From contig CADCXC010000038.1 in assembly GCA_902806595.1 (NCBI GenBank), forward strand, positions 558,001-622,000: 64,000 nt of DNA, read 5' to 3'. Each line of letters starts with the position of its first letter. The first letter of the stretch is position 1. The stretch comes from Pyrenopolyporus hunteri (taxonomy: Eukaryota; Ascomycota; Sordariomycetes; Xylariales; Hypoxylaceae). The position numbers were made by a program, and so were the translations under genes. Shown one piece after another: positions 23,901 through 33,434 of the stretch. The notes beneath the pieces are model-generated. The model did not search any database, had not been told where the DNA came from, and worked only from the letters and a program-made list of their open reading frames with translations.

Positions 23901-24603
23901 GTACTAAGGACGTACCATAGTATCATATCATGAATGTGGAAGATTAGAATTATGGCAGTGACAAGCTGCGCTGTCATTCTTTTGCGCTGTCGTACATGTA
24001 CCCAACCCCTGCCGGGGCCAAGCGCTGCAGGGTTACCATGTTAGAGTCAATTCATGGTAATTTCAGAAGGAATCGAATTGGTGCTCCGTACCTTGCAGTA
24101 GTGGGCATTGTAGGCCGGGTATTGGCCCTGAGCTAGTGCTGCTTTGCTGCTACCCCCTTGCCTCCTTTGGGCTAGCGCTGCGGTTCTATTGGGTGAACTG
24201 CTGCCACCCCAGAATGAGGACCCGCTGTGGATCCCCTCGTGTGTGCGCTCTTGTTCACGCGAAGCCCTGTTCTTCCCCCTAAACCACCTGTCTCCCACTG
24301 ACCTCCCACTGACCTCCCGCTGCTCTCCCTGCAAACAATTAATTCCGCCATCTCCCTCCATTTCTTCTCGACCCTCATTGTCTCCTTTCCCATTGCGCCG
24401 TCTCCTCCAACTGAGAGTCAATTTGCTCTCTACCACATTCCTTTGGAACCGCGATCACGCTCGTTACGCCGCGATACAAACAAGAAACAAAAAACAACTT
24501 ATTCCAACACTCGAAATTCCTTGTCTTCAGCGATCGTCTGCGCGAACGTGCATTCAAGTTTCCGGCAGCTGCAGATATCGTACACGATCTCAGGATCTTA
24601 ATA

Positions 24604-24844
24604 GGTAAGCATCCCTTCGTATGCATATATTAGTATCGTACCTGTCTAGTTGCGGGTCGTACTGGTTTAACACCAAACACCGACACCAACACCAACACCG
24701 ACCACGACCATTGTGCGGTCGTGCCACGCAAAAGGACTCCCTTAGACCCCCTTGCCAGCGTTCTTCCCTTCGACAGCCACCTACCTCCTAGCAAACTCGA
24801 GCCTTCTCTCTTAGCGGTTACGCTGACAATGAATCTAATTAGAT
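24604..24844 (+). other. Possible 5'-UTR intron of the SUN-family gene
   Basis: A good donor (GTAAGC just after ATAG, at about 24605) is followed by an acceptor ending CTAATTAG at about 24844, 85 bp before the start codon. Leader introns are common upstream of highly expressed fungal wall-protein genes. This is an inference from splice consensus only. Confidence 0.3.
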
Positions 24845-24927
24845 TTGCGACCTCAAGTCACGACCATCTAACTTGACATCGTCGACTAGGGAGTATCTAT
24901 TGATCTAGCCTTTGTCACTTAGCAAAC

Positions 24928-26219
24928 ATGAAGGCTGCTGTTCTAAATCTTGCCGTCGCGGCGTCCCTTGCCGCCGGCGTGGCTGCTCAACCCCACCACC
25001 ACGGCCACCACCACCATAAGAAGGGCTCCCCAGTCGAGAAGCGCGAGGTCGAGACTACCTACCTTCCTGCCACCGTTACCCAGTACGTCCTGGGCGATGA
25101 GGAAGTGAGCGCCGAGGAAGCCAAGGCTGGCCTGGACAAGGGTCTCTACGTTGTTGTGGGCGAGTCTACGCCTACCTTCACGCCGCCTCCCCCTCCCGCT
25201 GTCACCAGCTCATCTTCTAAGGATGATGCGGTCTTCATCCAGAAGGTTACCTCGAGCTCGTCTTCCACCCCTACCTCAACTGCCGCCCCGACTACCTCGG
25301 CCTCCGAGGACGCCACCGGAGGAGCTACGGGTATCGATGCTGATTTCCCCAGCGGCAAGATCAAGTGCTCGCACTTCCCTGAGGAGTATGGCGCGGTTCC
25401 TCTGTCATACCTCGGCCTCGGTGGCTGGAGCGGTCTCCAGTTCACGCCTAGTTATAAGTTCGGTGATCTCTCCATCAGCTTCATCGAGACCGGTGTGAAG
25501 GGAATGGCCCAGAAGGCTGGATTTTACTCCTATGCCTGCCCTGAGGGATACGTTAAGTCTCAGTGGCCCCCGGCCCAAGGAAGCACCAAACAGTCCGTGG
25601 GTGGCCTGTACTGCAACCCGGACGGCTACCTCGAGCTCAGCCGCCCGGAATCCAAGAAGCTGTGCGAACCTGGTGTGCCCGGCATTACCGTCAAGAACAC
25701 CATGCAGAAGAACGTGGCTATCTGCCGTACCGACTACCCTGGTACCGAGTCTATGACCATCCCCGTGAACGCGCTGCCCGGCACCGTCCGCAGCCTGGCC
25801 AACATCGAGTCCGCCAACTACTACCACTGGGACAACAAGCCCACTACCCTGCAGTACTATGTCAACCAGCCCGGTATCTCGGTTGAGGACGGATGTGTGT
25901 GGGACTGCCCCCTGGACCACGACGAGTGCGGTAACTGGGCCCCTACTATTCTTGGTGTTGGCAAGTCTTCCGATGGCAACACCTACATCTCCCTGTTCCC
26001 GAACACGCCTACCAGCAGCGCCAAGCCCAACATGAACATTGTCATTTCTGGCGATGTCAGCATACCCTGCTATTTCAAGGATGGCCAATACGCAGTTGGC
26101 GACAGTGGATGCACCGTAAGTTGACCTTGTTCCGTTTTATGCTCGATACCCTAAACTAACTATCGTAGACTACCATCCCCAGCGGTGGCAAGGCCGTCAT
26201 CACGTTCAGCGACGCCTAG
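24928..26219 (+). CDS. SUN-family secreted cell-wall protein
   Basis: Two exons, 24928-26115 and 26169-26219; the intron is 53 bp (GTAAGT, CTAAC, TAG). The product has 412 residues. It starts with a signal peptide (MKAAVLNLAVAASLAAGVAA), then a His-rich stretch and a Kex2-type KR site (PVEKREVE, about residue 40). A Ser/Thr/Pro-rich linker of about residues 90-135 is probably O-mannosylated. The C-terminal SUN domain begins at about residue 140 (FPSGKIKCSHFPEEYGAVPL). It contains GLGGWSGLQ, the Cys-bearing YSYACPEGY, GGLYCNPDG and VEDGCVWDCP. The family (Sim1, Uth1, Nca3, Sun4) is found in the wall or medium; it acts in septation and wall remodelling, with reported glucan-directed activity. 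The short last exon encodes TTIPSGGKAVITFSDA, completing the domain. Codon use is strongly biased, which suggests high expression. Confidence 0.92.
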
Positions 26220-28032
26220 AGGAAACGCGAGGTGGAGGTCGTTTTCAGAGTCATACTGGGGTTTGGGTTCTATACTGCTTTTCTAATGGATACCTCTTGC
26301 TATATTTCGCCTCAATACGATGGAATCTTTGAGGCGTATTTGTCATGGGTGATGGCATGGCAAATCTAATTTTTATTGTGTATATTTCTGGCTTCGTGAT
26401 TAGGTGACGCCAGGCATACCTACATGGTCCGCGATTTTGATCGCTGGATGGATGGGTGTTGCGCGGGGGTTGGAACTACGAGACGTTTCGTAGCATTTCA
26501 GGGTGGCCGTCCAGAGCCCATGATATGATGCAGCAAGTGGATGTGTTCCCGACGTCTATGTTTTCCTGCCAATGTGTTCTGCGATAGAGCCTTCAATTTC
26601 TAGTCTCCCCCCTGGCAGAGTCTGTACGCCCGAAGGACCAGCCAAACCTCCTAAGCCCTAAGTTATAGTGGGCAGGGAGTCTCAGGACGAGTTGGCGCAG
26701 GAGCAGGCTAGAGAGGATGTATCTCCGGAGTGTGCTCTGCAGACGTGGGCTTGATTAGCAAAAGGGCTCTGCACAGAATTAAAACCATAAAATCACACAT
26801 CGCCGATCGTCGCTTTCCGTTTGTCCTCTCATATGTCTCGGTGTTTTTTTCCTTAGATTCCCAACCCGTTAAAGGGTCAATACCAGGTTTGTTATTAGAG
26901 CTGTAATGTAAGTATATAGGGTGCCTTCAAAAGACTATCTTGAGGCTGAGTTTGCTATTTCAAACCCGCTTTGGTGATGCTTCATTTTGTAGAGATCATG
27001 ATAGACTCGGTTGCAACTCCTTCTAAACCTCAATTCGAGGGTTCCAGCCTTCTAGGTAGAATCGAACTACACGAATAGGGGAGCGGGAACCTTGGTTGTT
27101 AACATAAGCATGGATGTCCTGAGGCTCCTCGTATTAGTGCTGACGGCGCAGGGAATCTCACGTAAGTAGGTAGGTAAGTAAGCTATTGCGTCATGATAAC
27201 GCTGGTTTATAGGAGTCTGACACCTTTCGGTTAATCGACTGCTCGGTAGTTGATGTTGACAAGCCGACTCGATACCATACTGCATCTTGGATGTAAGGTA
27301 GGTAATTAGACTACATAGTAAATGGTATTTATATGGTTGTGGCGGCTACAGCGAATCGTCTGCTAGATCTTTAGAGTCTTTAGAATCTTTAAGTAGGCGG
27401 TCCTGTGACACGCCCGATGCCGCAGCGAGTGTTTTGCGTTATGCTTTTACATACGAGTAACTCATCCGGCCAAGAAATGACGTATTGTAACCTTCTCGGC
27501 CTGTCGTTGGGCGGTCGTAGGTACCTAGCCTGTCTGTGGTCGGGGTTGCAGCAAGAGCCGGTCCCCGCGGCTGGGGCTTGGCACATAACGTCAACTCTCA
27601 CTTTTTCTCAATGCTCCAACGGCTCTTCGCCAGGAAGCTCCGGTATTGGGCGTAGGACTTTTATCTTTTTCTCTTTACCCCAGGTACCTCGCCTTTTTGT
27701 TTTCTTTTCCCCACCACCCGTATGAGGTACGCATGCTGGGGGTACTGGGGGTACTGAGGGTACCTAACGCGTTACCTGGCTGAGCTCTGAGTTCGTTCTG
27801 CCATCTTGGGTAGTTCTTATGTATATCTTTTTAAGGTTCAATCGTTCATCGCGATCGCCGTCACGTTAGCGTTAGCGGTGACGGGGGTTAAGTGTCCCCA
27901 GTCCCTTTTTCTTCCCATTTTTGGTGGCTTTCTTTTCTTTTTCTTTTTTTTTCCCTATTCCCTTTCCTTCGTTCATCTATCGATCCTTCGTGGCGCATTA
28001 TCATTTTTGGATCTGAAGACATCTAAAACGCC
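26220..28032. other. Intergenic region, 1.8 kb, no gene
   Basis: This holds the 3' flank of the SUN gene and the promoter and leader of the MFS gene. A pyrimidine-rich stretch at about 27898-27970 precedes the MFS start, as in many fungal promoters. No coding signal is seen. Confidence 0.5.
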
Positions 28033-29841
28033 ATGTCTCTACAACGCGTCGGATCCCTCGAGACTTTCGTCAACGTCCCTACCGAAGGGCGGAGATCGCG
28101 GCGGGGTTCTGTCTCTTCAGTCGCCGCCTCGGAGAGAGCACGAAAACTCACCTTCAACCCTCTCCCCGAGTCGTGGAATCCCGTCTTCGACGAAGATGAC
28201 GAAGGCCGCCTTGGACAGTCTCGCGGCGCCTTCGAAGTACCCCAATGGAAGCGAATACGTAAGCTAGCTCTCTCTCTCTCTCTCTCCCTCTCTCTTAGAG
28301 ATCCATCCCTAGCCCGAGACACAATAATTCGTAAAGCTAATGCTTAGGTTCGTCGTTTAGTCCAGGTCGTTGTTATGGTGATATTCTGCCTCTTCTCTGC
28401 GGGAATTGTGTTCGGATACGCCGCCTTGAAACCGGTTTTAAAGAAAGAGGGTGCATACCAGGATATGTGTGATGGCGGTGATACATGTGTGGAAATACAC
28501 CTCAATCTTATGTTTACCGTTGCCGCCGTTGCCACCAACGTTGCGGCTCTACCGGTTGGCGCCATCCTAGACCACTATGGCCCCCGAGTCTGTGGTATCA
28601 TAGGCGCCTTGTTCCTCAGCATCGGTGCACTCTTCATGTCCTTTGCTAAAAACCTGCCCTTTGATGCGTTCCTCTTCGGCTACCTCTTCCTCGCCCTGGG
28701 CGGCCCATTTACATATATCTCCTCCTTCCAGCTATCCAATGCCTTCCCCCGGCGCTCAGGCCTAATCCTAGCTCTGCTTACCGGGGCGTTCGATGCGTCG
28801 AGCGCTCTATTCCTTATCTACCGTATCGTCTATGAGAAGACGGGAGGTTCCTTCGGACATCATCAATTCTTCCTCGCTTACCTCGTAGTACCGCTTGTAA
28901 TACTCGTCTTCCAACTCACGCTACTCCCAAGACAGTCTTATAAGACGGTGGGAGAGATGATCGATCAGATCGAGGCGCCTGCATTCGCCGATCCTTCTAC
29001 TCTGCCAGATGTTGAAAATGCCGATGATCAGATAGATGAGCAGACCGCGCTCCTGCGGGAGGAGCAGCGAGAACATCATGAAAGCGTCGTGCATGATATC
29101 GAAGAGCTGCTAGGCTCTAGTAAAGCAGATAAGGATAGGCAAGCTCAACGTGAAGAGGCCAGGAACGAGAGGAGCGGCGTGTGGGGTGTAATGCACAACC
29201 ACACGGCGTTGGAGCAGATCCGTTCACCTTGGTTTGTGTTGATATGCTTGTTCACCGTTGTACAGATGACCCGGATCAACTATTTCGTCGCCACCATCCG
29301 CCCGCAGTACGAGGCCATTCTCGATTCGACGGAAAAGGCCATCGAGATCAACCACTTCTTCGACCTCGCGCTGCCGTTAGGCGGTATCATCTCCATACCT
29401 TTCATCGGGATCATCCTAGATCACACTAGCACCATCGCTGTGCTCACGACGCTCGTCACCGTCGCCACGACGATCGGCATTTTGGGCGTGTTGCCGTTCA
29501 TGTGGGCCGCATACGCCAACGTCGTGCTGTTTGTGCTGTACCGACCGTTCTACTACACGGCCGTCAGTGACTACAGTGCAAAGGTGTTCGGCTTCCGCAC
29601 ATTCGGCAAAGTGTATGGCACAATCATCTGCCTCTCGGGTCTTCTCAACTTCAGCCAGAGCGCCCTCGATTACCTCTTCCACCGTACCTTCCGCGGCGAT
29701 CCCGTTCCTGTCAACATTCTTCTGCTCACTCTCGGCCTCGTTATCGGCATCTGCCTCGTTGGCTACGTCGGCGTGCAGTCTCGACGCCTGAGCGGGAAGA
29801 TATACACCGCGGGGTATGTAAACGGAAGAGGTGAATACTAA
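28033..29841 (+). CDS. FMP42: FMP42-like major facilitator superfamily transporter
   Basis: Two exons, 28033-28258 and 28361-29841; 568 residues. The 102-bp intron has donor GTAAGC, branch GCTAAT and acceptor TTTAG. It joins PQWKRI to LQVVVMVIFCLFSAGIVFGY, restoring the first membrane helix. The N-terminal 75 residues are hydrophilic. Twelve hydrophobic segments follow, split by a long acidic cytosolic loop after helix 6 (EDADDQIDEQTALLREEQRE-like, about residues 290-360). The loop after helix 2 has the MFS pattern GAILDHYGPRVCGIIG, and the second half repeats it as GIILDHTS. The helix 1 sequence GIVFGYAALKPVLKKEGAY is typical of the fungal Fmp42 group, related to SLC43-type permeases. The substrate is unknown and location is presumed to be the vacuolar or plasma membrane. 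The intron carries a CT microsatellite. Confidence 0.88.
28266..28297. repeat. CT microsatellite inside the MFS gene intron
   Basis: A (CT)n tract with one interruption lies just downstream of the splice donor of the first MFS intron. Confidence 0.8.
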
Positions 29842-30715
29842 GCTGTTTACGTGCTTTCCCAATTTCTCCATACTTCAACATGATTGAAGGCGTTGGCGTA
29901 GTGGGATTTTAAAATTGGCATTGCGATGCATTTTTGACTTGATTTAAAAGGAGGTTGTTGCGTGCTGCGTTTGGGTAATATGTCTCATGTTCGGCGTTTT
30001 TGATGCGTGCTTAAACCTAAGGTATGTAAACGCGTAGATACACCTCTTGGTTTTAAGATAGGAGATAGGGAAACGAATATAATGAAAATCTTTGCTTTAC
30101 GGCGATGTTTTAATCTTGCGCTGATTTACCGATTCCTAGAGTTGGCTCAAGAAATAGACTTCTAGCATTAGAGGTAGAGAGCTATTGTTTCCCCATACAA
30201 ACATGATATTCGTATTCAATGTCCGCTATTTAGCTCCAGGCTACACACCAAAATCTTTGAACAATTTGACTCGTACACTAGGTAGTTTAGTTTGAGGTTT
30301 CCCCGATGTACCGTGGTCCGACGCGCCTTGACCCTGCGACTTATTCGGACGAATCCAGAGTTGAATGTGGTTCAATTGCCCGAGCGATGCCTGTGACGAG
30401 GTCAGGCGTAACGCCTCGGGCCGACGGTGCTCATGGTGACTAGGTAGGTAGGTATCTTTGCTGTTCCGCGCTGTGTCCTCGTGGGATGTTCGAATAAAGA
30501 CGTGACAACGTTGGTAGATATCGCGTTAAGCCGACTAATTCATCTTCCTCAGGACAGGACACGTACATGCCTGAAGCGGCCATATCATAAATACCAGGTA
30601 GTATCGTCACTTGCCGTCGCCGTTACACCCAGCCGGGGAAGAAGGGGGTATTCCACAGTCAAGTTCCGGGGGGTGTTATCAGATCGACTCGTTATCGAAA
30701 CGCTCGTCCGATCAA
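29842..30715. other. Convergent 3' intergenic region, no gene
   Basis: This lies between the 3' ends of the MFS gene and the PYM gene. I see no coding signal or structured repeat apart from a short TAGGTAGGTAGGTA run at 30441-30454. Confidence 0.5.
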
Positions 30716-31357
30716 TCATCCTTCCTTCTCGGGCGCCTTATCCGCCTTCGCGCCGGCCCCCTTGGGCTCGCCGTCGGCGTCGAACCCGAGCGCCTCGAGC
30801 TCCCGCACCAGCTCGTTGATCTTGATCACCTTGGCGATCTGCTCCGGCAGCAGGGACTCGCCGCCCTCCTTCTTGCTCTTGAGCTCCTTGGCTTGCTTCA
30901 GCTTCTTCTTTAGGTTGCGCGCCTTCTTCTCGCGTTCGGCTTCCGGGTCTAGCGGTTCCTCGGGTGGTTTATTGTTGCTATTGTTATTATTATTCGCGGT
31001 AGGAGTGGTGGTAGTAGTAGTGCCGCTCGCTCCCTCGGGCGCTTTGTCGTCGGCCTGCGCGGACTTGGCCTTCTTCCTGGCTTCCCGCCGCTTGGCGTTC
31101 TTGTTGCTGGCCGCGGACCCGGCCGCGTTGGCTTCCTGCTTGAGCCCTTCGGCGCCGACGACGCCGCCCTTGCCCCGGTTGCGGAAGGACTCCGCCGTCC
31201 GGTTCTTATATAGCTCGACGTCCTCGGGGGGTCGGTAGCCCGGGCGGATCTTGATCGCTTTGCGCGTGGTGCCGTCGGCTCGCACGGATTCGGGGATGTG
31301 CCGCTCGCCGCTGTGCTCGTCGGTGACGATGCCTGAGGTGGATGGCTCGGAAGGCAT
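30716..31357 (-). CDS. PYM1: Partner of Y14 and Mago (PYM), exon-junction-complex disassembly factor
   Basis: A single-exon 213-residue protein. The N-terminal Mago-binding domain is clear: SGIVTDEHSGERHIPESVRA, then DGTTRKAIKIRPGYRPPEDV and ELYKNRTAESFRNRG, spanning about residues 8-62. This segment matches the family pattern (Pfam Mago-bind). PYM binds the Mago-Y14 heterodimer and removes exon junction complexes from translated mRNA in the cytoplasm. The middle is Ala/Lys-rich with a Thr run and an Asn run encoded by repeats. The C-terminus (REKKARNLKKKLKQAKELKS and INELVRELEALGFDA) is a charged helix typical of the ribosome-binding end. The gene is divergent from QCR9. Having PYM fits an intron-rich filamentous fungus that retains the exon junction complex. 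Confidence 0.93.
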   Translation of the reverse strand: MPSEPSTSGIVTDEHSGERHIPESVRADGTTRKAIKIRPGYRPPEDVELYKNRTAESFRNRGKGGVVGAEGLKQEANAAGSAASNKNAKRREARKKAKSAQADDKAPEGASGTTTTTTPTANNNNNSNNKPPEEPLDPEAEREKKARNLKKKLKQAKELKSKKEGGESLLPEQIAKVIKINELVRELEALGFDADGEPKGAGAKADKAPEKEG

Positions 31358-31897
31358 TGCGGTTGGTAGCTAGGTAAGTAGGTAGGCAGGGGGTTGGTCG
31401 CTGTGTGTTGAGGGTGATAAGGTCGGAATTATGTGGTCTAGGGATTTAGGGGCGAGGTGGTCGAGGTGTATGGGAGGTAGGTTTGCGTAGCCGTCGCAAA
31501 CCAAAATAATTGTTAAGAGTATGTGGTAGTTGCGTATGTGCCTATCCGCAAAGTTGCATTTATTTGCATTGAGGTAATGTACCTGAGGTAATGTAGATGA
31601 AGAAAATGGGCTGAAGCGTGGCGGGGCTAAACCGAACGAACAGCCCGGAACAGCCCACCACGCACTTATGAAAAAAGTGGACCCGCTCAATTCGAGAAGC
31701 TTCAGCCAATCAGTGACAGCTGTTTTCTAAATCACCAATTCTTTCTTCGGCTGGAACCTTGGAACCTGTAATTCAATTGCCTTGGGTACGCACCTGACTT
31801 CACGACGTCCGTCTTTCAACGACATCAACTACGTTCCTCACTGCACTGGAAAGCCGCTCACTCACCACTACATTCCGTCCTTGGTATTGTGTTCACC
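31358..31897. promoter_or_regulatory. Divergent promoter region PYM / QCR9 with CCAAT box
   Basis: The two start codons are 540 bp apart. A CCAAT box (AGCCAATCAG) at 31706-31710 lies about 190 bp upstream of the QCR9 start. CCAAT is the site of the HAP complex that controls fungal respiratory genes; the link here is inferred from position. Confidence 0.45.
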
Positions 31898-32326
31898 ATG
31901 GTACAGTCTACCCTCCCCTATCCGCTCGCCTATCGATGCGCTTCGGCTAACTAATCGCGCAACAGCCTTCCGCTCGTCCTTTCTACAAGCAAGTCGACCG
32001 CCTCTCCGATTACGCCACGAGACCAGTTGAACTGACCATTTCTCGCGCAGCGCCTTCTTCCGAAGCAACTGGCAGATGCTAGGATTTGTCTTCGTCTCCG
32101 CCTTCGCTTTCGAGATGTGTGTGGCCCCGAATGTTGTCATAGGATAGGGTGCAGGTCGACTGATCAGGGAACTAGGGCGTACGACACCGGCATGAACAAA
32201 CTCTGGGACAACATGAACAGAGGGGTACGTGTTTCCTGATGAGACGTTGAAGAGAACCTTAGATCGTGACTAACGTACCGGAAGCGACAATGGAAGGACA
32301 TCCGATCTAGATACGTCGAGGAATAA
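31898..32326 (+). CDS. QCR9: Ubiquinol-cytochrome c reductase subunit 9 (complex III), five exons
   Basis: A 60-residue protein rebuilt from five small exons: 31898-31900, 31966-31988, 32051-32116, 32176-32224 and 32285-32326. It reads MPSARPFYNAFFRSN, then WQMLGFVFVSAFAFEMAYD (one membrane helix), KLWDNMNRGRQWKDIRSRY and VEE. This is the Qcr9/UCR 7.3-kDa signature: YN.FFR.N, the helix, and the invariant NRGRQWKDI. The subunit sits in the inner mitochondrial membrane next to the Rieske protein. All phases close. Introns are 65, 62, 59 and 60 bp. Exon 1 is the ATG alone, which is unusual. Intron 2 must use a GC donor (AA-GCAAGT), because the nearby GT gives the wrong frame and only GC restores FYN-AFFR. 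Each single reading frame is too short to show the gene, so it is easily missed. Confidence 0.88.
31989..32050 (+). other. GC-AG intron in QCR9
   Basis: The donor is GCAAGT after TACAA and the acceptor is CGCGCAG. The remaining donor positions match the consensus perfectly, as is usual for GC-AG introns. The Asn codon AA|C in FYNAFFR is restored by this choice only. Confidence 0.8.
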
Positions 32327-33434
32327 ATGATGGCCGCCGACTCGCGAGGTTAGAGAGCAACTTGAGACCGGTGATAGGGCGGCTTCCCGGGGGGCGATCG
32401 GAAGGCCTGCAAGACTGTACAATTGTACCTTATAGATCGGAACAATCCTATACAGCACAGTTCGCATAAAGGAATGTCGATCCACTTCCGCCTACAATGA
32501 ACTAGACGATGCTCAACTAGATTATTATCTAAAGGCACACTCGCACCGTCCCGTTTGGTTCGTTTATGACAAAGCAGCGGGTAGTCCTCGACTTGCATCA
32601 CCTAAATTCGTTGGTTGGTAGATTTCGTTCTATCGTATGAGGTGGTTTTCGTGGCCTACCTGCCTGGTACCTAGGTACCTGTAATTCCGCGGCTTTTACA
32701 CGCGTAGGGGGGACGATATAATATTTCTCTCATGGTTAACACACTGGTAGTTTTACGCTGTTTTAGAACAACTTAATAGATGACCTGTGTACACGAGGTA
32801 TCGACTTGAACTGATGAAGGTATCGGGATAAGGTACGGTACATTGCAGGTACGTATTCAATGTACGCAGTAGAGTGCTCAGGTCGCATTTGAAGTCGTCA
32901 GTGCAATTACGACTGGCTTGGCAGTCTTATCGCTGATAAGGAAGTTTCCCGCTGTACGGAGGCTACCTACTTACGTAGGAGGGGAATGCGCTTTCTAGTC
33001 GAAGCTTCTAATACCTCCAGGTACAAATACTGAATCGGGCTCGTTCAACCACCAGTCCTAGCCTTGTCCTTGCCTGAGACATCATCATGTTCTCGTAGTG
33101 GGATGCGTGTTTCGTTTCCCGGATTATATAATACCCAGGTGCCTACCGAAGGTGCCCGTTGCCTGTTGCCTGCTGCATTATTTTTGATATGCGACTTCGT
33201 TACCTACTACTCAATCATCAAAGCCCGCCACATTCCCGTTGACGCTCAACGCCTCTCTCTCCACACTTGCCGCCACTAATCCATGAGAACCTAACCCACA
33301 CTTCAGTGTCGATTCTACTCTGACGTCCATCGATAAATTCCCGCATAGCCTTTACTGCCAACTTCCTCCGTTCTTTATCGGGACGACTTCCTTTGACCCC
33401 CCACCCAAGAATGATAGTACGCCGAGCCTAAGCC
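32327..33434. other. Intergenic region: UBR1 promoter and leader
   Basis: This 1.1-kb interval has no coding signal. A TGGTACCTAGGTACCTG palindrome lies at 32665-32681. Pyrimidine-rich sequence at 33240-33400 precedes the UBR1 start. Confidence 0.5.

Larger units (their letters stand above)
14658..24927. other. 10-kb gene desert
   Basis: From the start of the zinc-finger gene to the start of the SUN gene I find no credible coding sequence. Reading frames are short, with stops in every frame, apart from low-complexity ones in the two gene leaders (14723-15337 and 24144-24608). The left part, about 15.2-17.2 kb, is dense in TAGGTACC/ACCTACC motifs. The part from about 17.2 to 24 kb lacks long repeats visible by eye and could be decayed transposon sequence, but no domain is readable. 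The last 500 bp is a leader or promoter for the SUN gene. Confidence 0.55.

Noticed and set aside
24144..24608. A 154-codon plus-strand frame upstream of the SUN gene
   Set aside because: Pyrimidine-rich promoter or leader DNA; composition is biased and no motif is visible.
25405..26088. A 227-codon minus-strand frame opposite the SUN gene
   Set aside because: A shadow of a codon-biased gene; the opposite strand has the signal peptide and SUN domain.
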